Of a stretch of DNA of 39,798 nt, positions 1 to 9,427 are shown piece after piece; within the stretch, counting starts at the first letter, position 1, and every line of letters begins with the position of its first letter. Position numbers and translations under genes: made by a program. A model generated the notes under the pieces. It worked only from the letters and a program-made list of their open reading frames with translations, made no database searches and was not told the origin of the DNA. The stretch comes from Comamonadaceae bacterium (GTDB lineage: Bacteria > Pseudomonadota > Gammaproteobacteria > Burkholderiales > Burkholderiaceae_C): contig PNMN01000002.1 of NCBI GenBank assembly GCA_013823655.1, forward strand, positions 1 to 39,798. The letters are read 5' to 3'.

Positions 1-1
1 C

Positions 2-490
2 GTGCCGCCCTCAGAGCTGCTGAGAAAGGCCCTGGTGCAGGCGCTGGACACGCCCGCGGTGCAAAAACGGGCGGTGGCCGTCAGGCAGCCATGGAAGAGG
101 CCAAGCGACCGGACACGGCTTTGCCTGCGCATGGGGCAGGAGGAGGCTGCAGCCACGCTGGCGGCGGCAAAGCGGGCCGGGATGAGTCCTGGCGACTACG
201 TGGCCGGTCTGGTAGCGGGCGTGCCCGTGTTGATGAACGGGGGAGGGCGGTCAGACCACATCGCGGCGCTTACCGCCTCGAACGCCCACGTCTCCAACCT
301 CAGCCGCAACATCCACGCCCTCACGCGCTTCTTGAACTTGGCCAGCGTGGAGCAGGCGCGGGTCTACCGCGACATACTCGATACGCTGGACGGGGATGTC
401 CGGCGGCATCTGATGCTCGTGGCTGGCGTGCTGGCCAAATTGGGGAGGGCGGGGAGGTCAACGCGGCAAAGTGAATCCCGGCGGAGGTAG
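2..490 (+). CDS. MobC-like plasmid mobilization/relaxosome accessory protein (5' end probably outside window)
   Basis: ORF runs to the window edge; C-terminal half (SNAHVSNLSRNIHALTRFLN...YRDILDTLDGDVRRHLMLVAGVLAKL) resembles MobC-type mobilization proteins. Confidence 0.6.
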   Translation: MPPSELLRKALVQALDTPAVQKRAVAVRQPWKRPSDRTRLCLRMGQEEAAATLAAAKRAGMSPGDYVAGLVAGVPVLMNGGGRSDHIAALTASNAHVSNLSRNIHALTRFLNLASVEQARVYRDILDTLDGDVRRHLMLVAGVLAKLGRAGRSTRQSESRRR

Positions 491-1086
491 GTCGTCTTCG
501 TCGCAGATCGACCCACCGTCGTCAGCCACGCTTGAAAAGCAACGACTGATCTGCAGCGTGAGGAGCCAGTCGCTGCAGGCGGGCCTGCTAACGGTATGCG
601 CCACCAAGCCGACGTTTGGTTCGGCCACCTTCGACTGCAACCTGCTACGTCACGTAGCGAGCCATCTCGTTCACGATCCGAATCAGGTCGTGCAGCTGGG
701 TTCTTCCCCATGGCGGGTGCGCGCCTGCCTGCGCAACGCACAGGTCCTGCAACCACAGGGCATCGCCCGCCCATGCAGGTTCGCCATCGGGCCACAGTGC
801 TATTGGGAGCCTCTGAACCACAGCACTGAAATCACCAGCGTGACGAATCCATGCCTGCGTGCGTGCAGCCACCGGCTTGAGCCAAGTGCCCTTTATGCTT
901 TACGCGGGGGTCAGTTTGGACATCCATAACCGACGCCACGCAATGGGTTCGCTAGCTTCCAGCGCGGCCGCCGGTATCCGTCGCTGAGCTCAAGCTCTGC
1001 GAGCCAACGTGGTCTCCACCCCACGCGGGATAGGGGCAAAGATCGACATCCACCCAAAGACCTTCTTCTAGCGAGCGCCGTACAAC

Positions 1087-2580
1087 TCAGAGGTCGTAGC
1101 CAAAGGCCAGTCCCTCGAAATCGTCGATCAGCTCCTGCCTGACCGGACCCGCGGGCAGGGCATCCATCTGGGCGCGGGTCTGGCGCGCCGCACGGCGCAG
1201 GGCGTCCACGTCCTTGGCCTGCTGGAGGTGGGCGGTGAACTCCGCCCGGGTCAGCGCGGGTTCGGGGACCTTGGTTAGCGTGTCCTCGGCGCGCAGGATC
1301 GGCGAGACGACCGCCTTCTGCCCCCCGACCACCCCTGCCTCCAGGTCGCGGATCTGCTGGCGAAACACCTCGATCATCCGGCTGTTCTCCAACGGCAGGA
1401 GCGGCTGGAGGTTGTCGGGGTCGAAGATCGGCCTCAGGGCGTCGGTCGAGAGCGACCGGCTGCCGAGGAAGGTGTCGATGAAGCGGTCCCGCGCCTCGGC
1501 GAAGCCGATGTTCGCGTGGTCGAGGTCGATGCCGACGCGCACCGGCGGGCCGTCATGGGCGATCTCGACGAAGATGCGCCGCCCGCGCGAGGTGTCGTTC
1601 GCCGCCTTGAAACCGATCCCCAGCGCGGTGACCTCGCCCCGGAGCGCAGCCTGCTGCGGCGAAAGGAGCGCGTCGAGCCAGCGCTGGCGCATGGCGCCGA
1701 AATCCTGGCGGAGCGCGATGCGGAACCGGCGGCGGACCGCCTCCGTCCCGCCGGGCTCGGCCATGGCAAGGCCGATCAGCTCCACCATGTCCTGGCGGGT
1801 CGCCGCGTCGGGAAGCTGGCCCGCCGGGGTGGCGGCGATCCGCCCCTCGATCCGCTGCCAGAGCGTGCCCGCCCGCGCCCTCGCAGCACCATTGGCCGAG
1901 GCGCGGACGATGTCGAAGGCCGCCTGCGTCCCCCGCGCCGCCGCGCGCCGCGCGACATCCTCGAGAAAACCGGGCGCACCCCGCACCCCCTGCTGGCCGA
2001 GCAGGGTCCACATCCGCGCCTTCACCTCGCCCACGGCGCGGAAGATGGGCAGGTGGTCGGGCTTGCCCCAGCGGCGGAACGGCTTGTTGGAAAAGAAGAA
2101 GCCGAGCGCCACCCGGTGTTCGGGCAGAAGCCCAGAATTGTAGTAGCGCGCGAGGACGTCGCGCAGCGCCACCTTGGTCGCCTCGGGCACCGACGCATCG
2201 CGCACGAGGGCCGAGAAACGCGCGAACTGCGCCTTGCGCGCAAGCGCCGCGAGCTCCGAGGCGCTCGGCTCGGAGCCCTTCGCCTTTGGGGGCGTGCCAG
2301 GAGGCGCGGCACCCTTCGACCCGCCAGAGGCGGCCCGCAACAGGTCCGCCTCCTCCTCGACCAGCGCAGCCTTGCCCGCAAGGTGCAGGCGGCCCCGGTT
2401 TCGCGTGGCATAGGCCTCGAACACCGCCACGAGGTCGTCGAGCAGCTTGCGCCCCTCCTCGGGCGCGAGCGTCTTGCGCCGCGACAGCAGCGACCCGACC
2501 GCGTCGGCGACCGGTCGCGCAGCCGCGCCCGGCGGGTCGGTCAGCGCCGCGATCAGCCCCTTGATCGGCCCCTCCGCCAT
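1087..2580 (-). CDS. Uncharacterized protein, third gene of three-gene cassette (497 aa)
   Basis: ORF with start MAEGPIKGLIAALTD; ATG overlaps upstream gene stop (ATGA at 2578-2582). The listed 949-aa ORF is over-extended upstream. Confidence 0.7.
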   Translation of the reverse strand: MAEGPIKGLIAALTDPPGAAARPVADAVGSLLSRRKTLAPEEGRKLLDDLVAVFEAYATRNRGRLHLAGKAALVEEEADLLRAASGGSKGAAPPGTPPKAKGSEPSASELAALARKAQFARFSALVRDASVPEATKVALRDVLARYYNSGLLPEHRVALGFFFSNKPFRRWGKPDHLPIFRAVGEVKARMWTLLGQQGVRGAPGFLEDVARRAAARGTQAAFDIVRASANGAARARAGTLWQRIEGRIAATPAGQLPDAATRQDMVELIGLAMAEPGGTEAVRRRFRIALRQDFGAMRQRWLDALLSPQQAALRGEVTALGIGFKAANDTSRGRRIFVEIAHDGPPVRVGIDLDHANIGFAEARDRFIDTFLGSRSLSTDALRPIFDPDNLQPLLPLENSRMIEVFRQQIRDLEAGVVGGQKAVVSPILRAEDTLTKVPEPALTRAEFTAHLQQAKDVDALRRAARQTRAQMDALPAGPVRQELIDDFEGLAFGYDL

Positions 2581-4301
2581 CAGCGGCTCACCTGGGCGAT
2601 CAGGGCGACCACGCTGATCGCGTCGATCACATGGGCGGTGGCGCCGTCGAGCACCACGTCCCCGAGCGTGCGCAGCCCGAGCTCGGCGATGCGGCCCGCG
2701 AGGTCGGCAAGCTCGGGCGCGATCCAGTACATCCGCTCCTCGGCCGCGATGGCGATGGACCCGAGTGCCGCCTGGTCGAGATAGTCGCGGATGTCGATCC
2801 CCGCCTCGATCGCCGCAAGCTCGAGGTCGATGGCCGCCGCGACATAGATCGATGCGCCGTCGGTGGGCAGGGCGAGCAGGAGGCCCGCGGCGGCGGTGAC
2901 GGCGGCGATGGTCTCGATGCGCGCCTTGCGGGCTTTGATGACGGCCTCCATGTGGCCGAACACCTCCTTGCGCGCGCGATTGGCCACGGTCCCGGGCACG
3001 CCCGCGCGTTGCAGGATGCGGATCTGGTCCGCGGACAGCGTGTCGAGAAACGCGCGCGTGCGGGGCGTGGTACTGGCCCCGGGCCGGTCCGGGGCCGGGG
3101 GCGGCGGGGCCGCGTCGAGCAGGCGGGCGAGGTCCGCGTCGAACTGCACATGCAGCGGCTGCTGCGCCCAGACCGCGCCGTGGCCCGCGTCGGCCTGGGC
3201 GATGATCTGCCCGACCCTCTCGGCGCCCGAGGCGGGCAGCGCCCGGTCCTCGGGCGGCGCGGGGGCAAGGCTGACATCGCGGAACACCCGCAGCGCCTCG
3301 AACCGCGCCAGTGCGTCCTTCGCCCCGGCGATGGCGCGGTGCATGGCGGCGATCACCTCCTCCTCGGCCGCGCGGACGGGCGTGGGCTCGCCGTCGCGCA
3401 TCTGGAGGGTGGGGACGGTGGTCTCCGGGCCGTAGCCTTCGGGCACCCCCGCCTGCCCCGGCGCCGTCGCCGCGCGCTTCGCGAGCCTGCGATAGGCCAG
3501 AAGCGCCACGGGGTGGCGCTGTTCCACCTCGGCCGCCAGCTGCTCGAAGAGAACCCGCCGTACCCGCATCTCGCGCGCATAGCGGTTGGCGAGCGCGATG
3601 TTGGCCTTCGTCGGGCGCAGGTTCTGGATGGCGGGCAAAGTGAACCGCACGATGGCGCTGTACTGCTTCCAGCGGGCGGCGAGCCTCACCGTGTCGGCCA
3701 GCACCGCCTCCCGCAGGGCGGGATCCGCGGGGGCGAGCGACAGGGCGGCCGGATCGATCTCGCCCGTCGGATCGGGCTTCCGGGCCGGATCGGCGGTGGT
3801 GACCACCACATAGTCGGCGGTCCACCAGCGCGTGAGATCGGCGGTCCGGTCGGCAAAGCGCGCGGCGGCATAGGCGAGCAGGGCGGCCTCGTACCGGCCG
3901 AGGACCGTCGTCTCGACCGCGACGAGCTCGGCCCAAGTGCGGCGGCAGTGGGCCTGGGCCTGGCGCACCCGTGCGAGCATCGCGTCGGATTCGTCGGGCT
4001 GGCCCTGGTCGCGGTCGAGCGCGCGGAAGATCCGGCCGAGATCCTTGGTCGTCTCCTTCTCGCGCCGCCGCAGCCTTTCCCAGAAAAGCCGCACCGTCGC
4101 CTCGCCGCAGCCGACATAGAGCCGCCAGACGAGCTGCTTGACCCCTGCATAGTCGGGGGGGACCAGCACTGCGTCGGAAAGTCCCTGGAACGCGACGTCG
4201 ATCCGCAGCTCCGGCGCGCCCGGCGCGGGCTGGTGGGCCGCAGGCCGCCAGAGCACGCCCGCCGCCCCGACCGTGCCGCTGGGATCTCCCCCGATACCCA
4301 T
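2580..4301 (-). CDS. Uncharacterized protein, second gene of three-gene cassette, with C-terminal hydrophobic segment(s)
   Basis: ORF with plausible start MGIGGDPSGTVGAAG; hydrophobic IETIAAVTAAAGLLLALPTDGASIYVAAAIDLELAAIEAG; coupled to downstream gene. Confidence 0.7.
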   Translation of the reverse strand: MGIGGDPSGTVGAAGVLWRPAAHQPAPGAPELRIDVAFQGLSDAVLVPPDYAGVKQLVWRLYVGCGEATVRLFWERLRRREKETTKDLGRIFRALDRDQGQPDESDAMLARVRQAQAHCRRTWAELVAVETTVLGRYEAALLAYAAARFADRTADLTRWWTADYVVVTTADPARKPDPTGEIDPAALSLAPADPALREAVLADTVRLAARWKQYSAIVRFTLPAIQNLRPTKANIALANRYAREMRVRRVLFEQLAAEVEQRHPVALLAYRRLAKRAATAPGQAGVPEGYGPETTVPTLQMRDGEPTPVRAAEEEVIAAMHRAIAGAKDALARFEALRVFRDVSLAPAPPEDRALPASGAERVGQIIAQADAGHGAVWAQQPLHVQFDADLARLLDAAPPPPAPDRPGASTTPRTRAFLDTLSADQIRILQRAGVPGTVANRARKEVFGHMEAVIKARKARIETIAAVTAAAGLLLALPTDGASIYVAAAIDLELAAIEAGIDIRDYLDQAALGSIAIAAEERMYWIAPELADLAGRIAELGLRTLGDVVLDGATAHVIDAISVVALIAQVSR

Positions 4302-4317
4302 GCCGGCCGCCCCCGCC

Positions 4318-7059
4318 TCAGGGTGGCGAGGGCTGGGACTGCGCGATCTCGATCTGCGGGCGCCGGTCCACGGGGTCGTCGAAAAGCTTCGCCCCGAGCC
4401 GCTCGACAAATCGCTTGGACTCGAGCTCGGCCTGCTCGGCCAGGGCGGTCTGGCGGCGCAGGTCCGTAGCACGGCTCTGCTGCAGGTAGGGCTCCAGCAG
4501 GTCGCAGCCGTCGAGGCGCGCCTGCAGTGTGACGCCCGGCACGGGCAGGGTCATCTCGGCCGTGGCGGCGGCGTTCTCGGTCTTGCGGATCGCCTCCAGG
4601 AACTCCACCCCGCCGGGGATTTCGGCCACGTTCATCTCCACCGCGATCTCGTCGCCGACGAAATCGAGCACCCGGGGCGTGGCGAAGGTAATGTTGCTGC
4701 CGAAGATGCCGAGGAACCGCATCCGGTCCGTCGGGTTGAGCGCGTTCCAGATCGCCGAGCGGAAGAGCGCCTTGTTGAGCGTGAGATAGGCCGCGAGCGC
4801 ATCCACATCCACTGACGCCTTCGCCAGCGCCTCGGGGCTGAACTCCGCCGCCTCGGACCGCCGGGGGCGCGGGGCTTGCCCCTCGGCCTTGGGCGCCTCG
4901 CCGCCCGTGGCAGGGGGCGGGGGCTGGCGGCGGGCCTCCTCGGTCTCCTTCCACTGCTCGTAGGCCGAGGTCAGGCGCTGGAACGCAGGCTCGAACCCGA
5001 GGCTGTCGAAGCCCGCATAGGGGATCATGAAGGGCAGGTTGGCGCGGAACTTCACCACTTGCTCGGCCAGGAACGCGGTCACCTGGGCACCGAGCGAGCC
5101 GTAGGCGACCGCGCCGTTCAGGACGTTGGACACCTGCGGGTTCGAGCCGCGCACGAGCTGCCCGGCCCAGTCCAGGCTGTTCTCCGACTGCCGGACGAAA
5201 TCGTTGCAGATGTACCAGAAGGGCGAGGCGACCCGCTCCATCACCACCTGGCGGAAGAGATAGGCCTGCCAGTCCCGGCGCAGGTCCGCCTGGGTCTGGG
5301 CATCGGCGTCAAGATAGCCCGGGGTCACCGCCGGGATACCCACCCGCTGGCTCAGCGGCACGCCCGAGGCGGCGTTGAGCCGGGCGATCACATCGCGCAC
5401 CTGCCCCAGTGCCGCGATCACATCCGTCTCGTAGGGGTTGCCGGAGGCTGCGGGCGCCGTGCTTCCCTCGGCCTTCGGCGTCTCGCACACGCAGGCCGCA
5501 TCGCAGGAATACTGGCAGATCCGGTTCCAGGCGAGAAAGGTCCGTGCGGCGTCGAAGCCCCCCTTCACCCGCGCAGGCACGAGGTCGTAGATCATCCCCT
5601 CGAGCGCGAGCAGCGCATGGCAGCGCACCTTCGTGTCGGGGTCGGCGAGGCTCGCCAGGAAATCGACGCACGGGTAGAGCACGCAGAGCACCGCCCGGTC
5701 GAAGCGGTAGCGTGTCGTGACGTCAAAGCCCGCCAGCACCTCGAACGCGTCGAAATTCAGGATCCGGCCCGTGTTGGGGTTGGTGATGCGCCGGGTAGAT
5801 CGGTCCTCGCGCCCGAACTCCGCCGCCTCGCTCACCTTGGTCTGGACCGAGGACTTGATCCGGCTCGCGGCCTTCTCCGTCGCCTCGTTCACCGACTGGA
5901 CGGTGTTGCGCCGCGTCGTCTCGGACTGGCTCGACAGGCTGAAATTCGTCCCCATCGACAGGCCGATCTGGGGCACCGCGACGGAGAGGTTGGCGCCGAA
6001 GGTCCAGCCGTTCGTCTCCTTGGCCTCGCGCAGCGCGTCGCGGGTGACCTTCTGGGTCGCGATGCTCTCGGAGGTGCTTTCCTGCTCGAAGCTGCTCGTG
6101 CTCTCCGACGCGGTCTTGCGGCGGTCCCAGCTGAACACCTCGAGCGTCATTTGCTCCTGGGGCGCGAGCGAGAAGGTGTTGACCAGCATCCCCCGCGCGT
6201 AGCCCTTCAGCTGCCAGACCTGCTCGATGGGGACGTGGAGGAGGATGCGCCGGTTCAAGGTCTGGCGCGCCTCGGTGGCGCCCACCCGCTCGCGCGACAG
6301 GACCATCCCGGCGGTCACCCGGCCGTCGGCATCGGCGGCGACCGACGCGCTGCGCCGGACCAGGGGCCCCGACACCTCGACCAGGATGTCCACGTCGTCG
6401 GTGCTGTCGGGCAGCTGCGCGCGCGCCGTGACATAGCCGTCGCGTAGCGCCGCCTGGCGGTCATCGTCGCTGAGGTCGAGCTTGAGCGTGCCCAGCCCCT
6501 CGACCACCACGCCTCGGGCGGGGGTCAGGGCGGCGAGGTCCTGTGGGGTGAAGCGGATGCGCTGGGGCAGATCGCACTTGGAATTGACCAAAGGCACGAG
6601 TTCGAGCTCGGCGGGCCGTCCCATGTTGTCCACGAAGGTGCCCCGCACCGACCGCCCGGCCTTGAGGTCGTCGGCGACGTCGCCTAGGCCCGCCAGCGCA
6701 TAGCGCTTACTGCCCACCGCCACCTCGCCCGCCGACAGAACGCGAGCCACATCGGCGATCTCCACCCGCTCGGGCAAGTCGGGGCTGCTGTCCACCGGAT
6801 CAGGCCAGGCGCCGACGAAGGGCGAGACGTCGCGCCTGATCTCGGCCATCAGGGTCGGCCCGTCGAGCCCCGCGGCCCGCAACGCCTTGAGATAGCCGGG
6901 GTTGGCGACATCGACCGGGATCCCGATCTCGCGCCGCTCGCCATCTTCGTCGATGCGAAGCTCGACAAACTGGTGGAAGGCGTACGTCTCCAATACGTCA
7001 CCGACGGGCAGAGGTTCGTTACAGTTGGGAAAGCCGTTCAGGAGCGAAAATGTGGCCAT
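4318..7059 (-). CDS. Uncharacterized 913-aa protein with Ser/Thr-rich amphipathic central region, first gene of three-gene cassette
   Basis: Single long ORF MATFSLLNGFPNCNEPLP...; S/T/E-rich tract flanking GWTFGANLSVAVPQIGLSMGTNFSLSSQ. Confidence 0.75.
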   Translation of the reverse strand: MATFSLLNGFPNCNEPLPVGDVLETYAFHQFVELRIDEDGERREIGIPVDVANPGYLKALRAAGLDGPTLMAEIRRDVSPFVGAWPDPVDSSPDLPERVEIADVARVLSAGEVAVGSKRYALAGLGDVADDLKAGRSVRGTFVDNMGRPAELELVPLVNSKCDLPQRIRFTPQDLAALTPARGVVVEGLGTLKLDLSDDDRQAALRDGYVTARAQLPDSTDDVDILVEVSGPLVRRSASVAADADGRVTAGMVLSRERVGATEARQTLNRRILLHVPIEQVWQLKGYARGMLVNTFSLAPQEQMTLEVFSWDRRKTASESTSSFEQESTSESIATQKVTRDALREAKETNGWTFGANLSVAVPQIGLSMGTNFSLSSQSETTRRNTVQSVNEATEKAASRIKSSVQTKVSEAAEFGREDRSTRRITNPNTGRILNFDAFEVLAGFDVTTRYRFDRAVLCVLYPCVDFLASLADPDTKVRCHALLALEGMIYDLVPARVKGGFDAARTFLAWNRICQYSCDAACVCETPKAEGSTAPAASGNPYETDVIAALGQVRDVIARLNAASGVPLSQRVGIPAVTPGYLDADAQTQADLRRDWQAYLFRQVVMERVASPFWYICNDFVRQSENSLDWAGQLVRGSNPQVSNVLNGAVAYGSLGAQVTAFLAEQVVKFRANLPFMIPYAGFDSLGFEPAFQRLTSAYEQWKETEEARRQPPPPATGGEAPKAEGQAPRPRRSEAAEFSPEALAKASVDVDALAAYLTLNKALFRSAIWNALNPTDRMRFLGIFGSNITFATPRVLDFVGDEIAVEMNVAEIPGGVEFLEAIRKTENAAATAEMTLPVPGVTLQARLDGCDLLEPYLQQSRATDLRRQTALAEQAELESKRFVERLGAKLFDDPVDRRPQIEIAQSQPSPP

Positions 7060-7819
7060 CTGAGAAGGTCCTCATCAACAACTGTGCCGCGCGGGGCGAG
7101 CGACCATCTTCTGACGGTAGGGGCATGGTAAGTGTCCGATGGTGAGGCAGATGATAGCTATTTCGTCAGTCGCGTCAAGTCGCGCCGACGCGCCGCCCCA
7201 CTGGGGCACTGGCGCTGTGGGGTGCGAGCCTACCGGGTGTTGGGCCCGGTGCCGGGGGCCATGGACAACCAACCGCAGAGCTGCCCAAAGGCAGGTTTCG
7301 GCGCCCGCAGCCATTCGCACGATAATCCTGACCGGCTGCAAGCAGCCTTGAACGGGTACTCACCAGCGAGTGACAAGTTTGCAGCGATTCAGAATGGTGG
7401 CCTTCTGATCACCTGAAATGTGCAACGGTTTCGCAGCGGACTGATTCGCGAGGATGTGCGTCGGTAAATAGCTGATCGACTAGCCAGCAACGCTTCCCGA
7501 AAACTATCATCGCCCCAGCAAAGCCCAGCTGTGAGCAAACGATTTTTGCGGCATTCAACGCTGGACGAGGCATGAAGGTGAGGCGCCAAACCTCCTGACA
7601 ACAGTACCGAAATAAAGAAGGTTGCGGCAATTCTTTGGTGTCGACGTCCCGACTGGATTCTCGGCTTGCAGAGGCTTTCAAAGCAGGACCTCGCCGTCGC
7701 CTACGCCAAGGTCTTCAAATGTGTCTATAGGTGACGACTCAGGGGCGCTGGGGAAAAATCCGGCAGGGTGATGTTCCCTTGAATATCAGGCAGTACAGAT
7801 GCCCAAAAGCCCGGTCGAC

Positions 7820-7849
7820 TTCTGCCAAGTCACTGACAAGGTGGCAGAA
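7820..7849 (+). promoter_or_regulatory. Putative FisR upstream activating dyad for the cyd operon
   Basis: Perfect 8-bp inverted repeat TTCTGCCA-N14-TGGCAGAA, similar to elements at 19005-19029 and 26552-26574. Confidence 0.55.
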
Positions 7850-7952
7850 ATCAGCCAGTTCTGGCGTAAAAACTGTCTGGCACGGCGTTCGGTCAGCGGA
7901 CCTGACTCATGCAGACGTATGAATTGATTCACCTTTTCTGAATACGACCCGG

Positions 7953-7968
7953 TGGCATGGGTCTTGAT
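7953..7968 (+). promoter_or_regulatory. Putative sigma-54 -24/-12 promoter of cydAB
   Basis: TGGCATG-GGTC-TTGAT, 37 nt upstream of cydA ATG; matches the pattern of the two other island promoters. Confidence 0.5.
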
Positions 7969-8004
7969 GGGTGAAGTGCCTGCACACGGCACAAGGAACC
8001 CACC

Positions 8005-9417
8005 ATGTTTGACCTCCCCGACGCGCTCTTGTTGGCGCGAATCCAGTTTGCGTTCACCGTGAGCTTTCACTTCCTGTTTCCAGCGATCACGATCGGCTTG
8101 GCCAGCTACCTCGCGGTGCTTGAGGGTCTGTGGCTCAAGACGGGCCGCGAAGACTACATGAACCTGTTCCGTTACTGGATCAAGATCTTCGCGCTGTTCT
8201 TTGCCATGGGGGTGGTTTCGGGCATCGTCATGTCCTACCAGTTCGGCACCAACTGGGCGGTGTTCTCCGACAAGGCCGGCCCGATCATCGGTCCGCTGAT
8301 GGCCTACGAGGTGCTGACCGCCTTCTTCCTCGAAGCCGGCTTCCTCGGCGTGATGCTGTTCGGCATGAACCGCGTGGGCAAGAAGCTGCACTTCACCGCC
8401 ACGCTGATGGTCGCCCTGGGCACGTTCGTGTCTGCATTCTGGATCCTCTCGGTCAACAGCTGGATGCAGACCCCCACGGGCTACGCGATCAACGCCCACG
8501 GGCAGTTCATTTCGGCCGGCAGCTGGCTGGCCATCATCTTCAACCCCAGCTTTCCCTACCGGTTGGTGCACACGCTCTCGGCCGCCTACCTGACCACTGC
8601 TTTTCTGGTGGGCGCGGTCGGTGCCTGGCACCTGCTGAAAGACCGCGCCAACCCGCGCGCGCGCCTCATGTTCTCGATGGCCATGTGGATGGCTGCCATC
8701 GTCGCGCCGCTGCAGATCGTGCTGGGCGACCTGCATGGGCTGAACACGCTGGAACACCAGCCGGTGAAGGTGATGGCCATGGAAGGCCACTACCAGAGCC
8801 ACCCGGAAGGCGCACCGCTGATCCTGTTCGGCATCCCCAACAGCGCCGAGGGCCGCGTTGATTACGCGGTACAAATCCCCAAGCTGTCGTCGCTGATCCT
8901 CAAGCACGATCTCAACGCGCCGATGGCCGGCCTGGACACCGTGCCGGCGGCCGACCACCCGCCGGTGGGCATGGTGTTCTGGGCGTTTCGCATCATGGTC
9001 GGCCTGGGCTTTCTCATGGCTGGGCTGGGCATGTGGAGCCTGTGGGCGCGTGCCCGGGGTCGCTTGTACGAATCAAGATTCCTGCACCGTTCCGCGCTTG
9101 TGATGGGTCCTTCGGGCCTGATCGCCGTGCTTGCCGGCTGGATCACCACCGAGGTGGGCCGCCAGCCCTGGACCATCCAGGGCCTCATGCGCACCGCCGA
9201 GTCGGCCTCACCCCTGGCGGCACCCGCCGTGGCGGCCTCCCTGGTGGCCTTCGTGGTCGTGTACTTCGCAGTCTTCGGTGCCGGTGTGCTCTACATCCTC
9301 AAGCTGATGGCCAAGCCGCCGGTGGTCCACGAGTCAGCACCGCCCAACATCCCCGCGCGCGCCGCCGGCACCACACCCGCTGTGGCTCTTCGGCCCGACG
9401 CCCTGGCCATCGAATAA
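8005..9417 (+). CDS. cydA: Cytochrome bd-type (cyanide-insensitive) ubiquinol oxidase subunit I
   Basis: Typical CydA/CioA: ARIQFAFTVSFHFLFPAITIGLA, YEVLTAFFLEAGFLGVMLFG, SVNSWMQTPTGY, GRQPWTIQGLMRT; 470 aa, consistent with a short Q-loop. Confidence 0.95.
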   Translation: MFDLPDALLLARIQFAFTVSFHFLFPAITIGLASYLAVLEGLWLKTGREDYMNLFRYWIKIFALFFAMGVVSGIVMSYQFGTNWAVFSDKAGPIIGPLMAYEVLTAFFLEAGFLGVMLFGMNRVGKKLHFTATLMVALGTFVSAFWILSVNSWMQTPTGYAINAHGQFISAGSWLAIIFNPSFPYRLVHTLSAAYLTTAFLVGAVGAWHLLKDRANPRARLMFSMAMWMAAIVAPLQIVLGDLHGLNTLEHQPVKVMAMEGHYQSHPEGAPLILFGIPNSAEGRVDYAVQIPKLSSLILKHDLNAPMAGLDTVPAADHPPVGMVFWAFRIMVGLGFLMAGLGMWSLWARARGRLYESRFLHRSALVMGPSGLIAVLAGWITTEVGRQPWTIQGLMRTAESASPLAAPAVAASLVAFVVVYFAVFGAGVLYILKLMAKPPVVHESAPPNIPARAAGTTPAVALRPDALAIE

Positions 9418-9427
9418 GGGAAACCCC

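Noticed and set aside
645-872. 75-aa minus-strand ORF (MAARTQAWIRHAGDFSAVVQRLPIALW...)
   Set aside because: Looks protein-like and could be a gene remnant, but no family or start signal can be supported
2631-4469. Long plus-strand ORF (612 aa) opposite the three-gene cassette
   Set aside because: Antisense open frame caused by high GC; low-complexity R/G/A-rich product, while the minus strand gives coherent proteins with ATGA coupling
4876-6447. 523-aa plus-strand ORF
   Set aside because: GC-driven antisense shadow of the 913-aa gene, His/Arg/Gly-rich translation without recognisable domains
7075-7800. Possible IS remnant or small genes between the cassette and cyd promoter
   Set aside because: No intact transposase, terminal repeats or coherent ORF recognised; left unassigned
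7878-7892. TGGCACG-GCGT-TCGG as the cyd sigma-54 promoter
   Set aside because: Good -24 half but poor -12 (TCGG); TGGCATG-GGTC-TTGAT at 7953 fits the shared pattern and leader length better
7786-8958. 390-aa minus-strand ORF opposite cydA
   Set aside because: cydA on the plus strand is unambiguous
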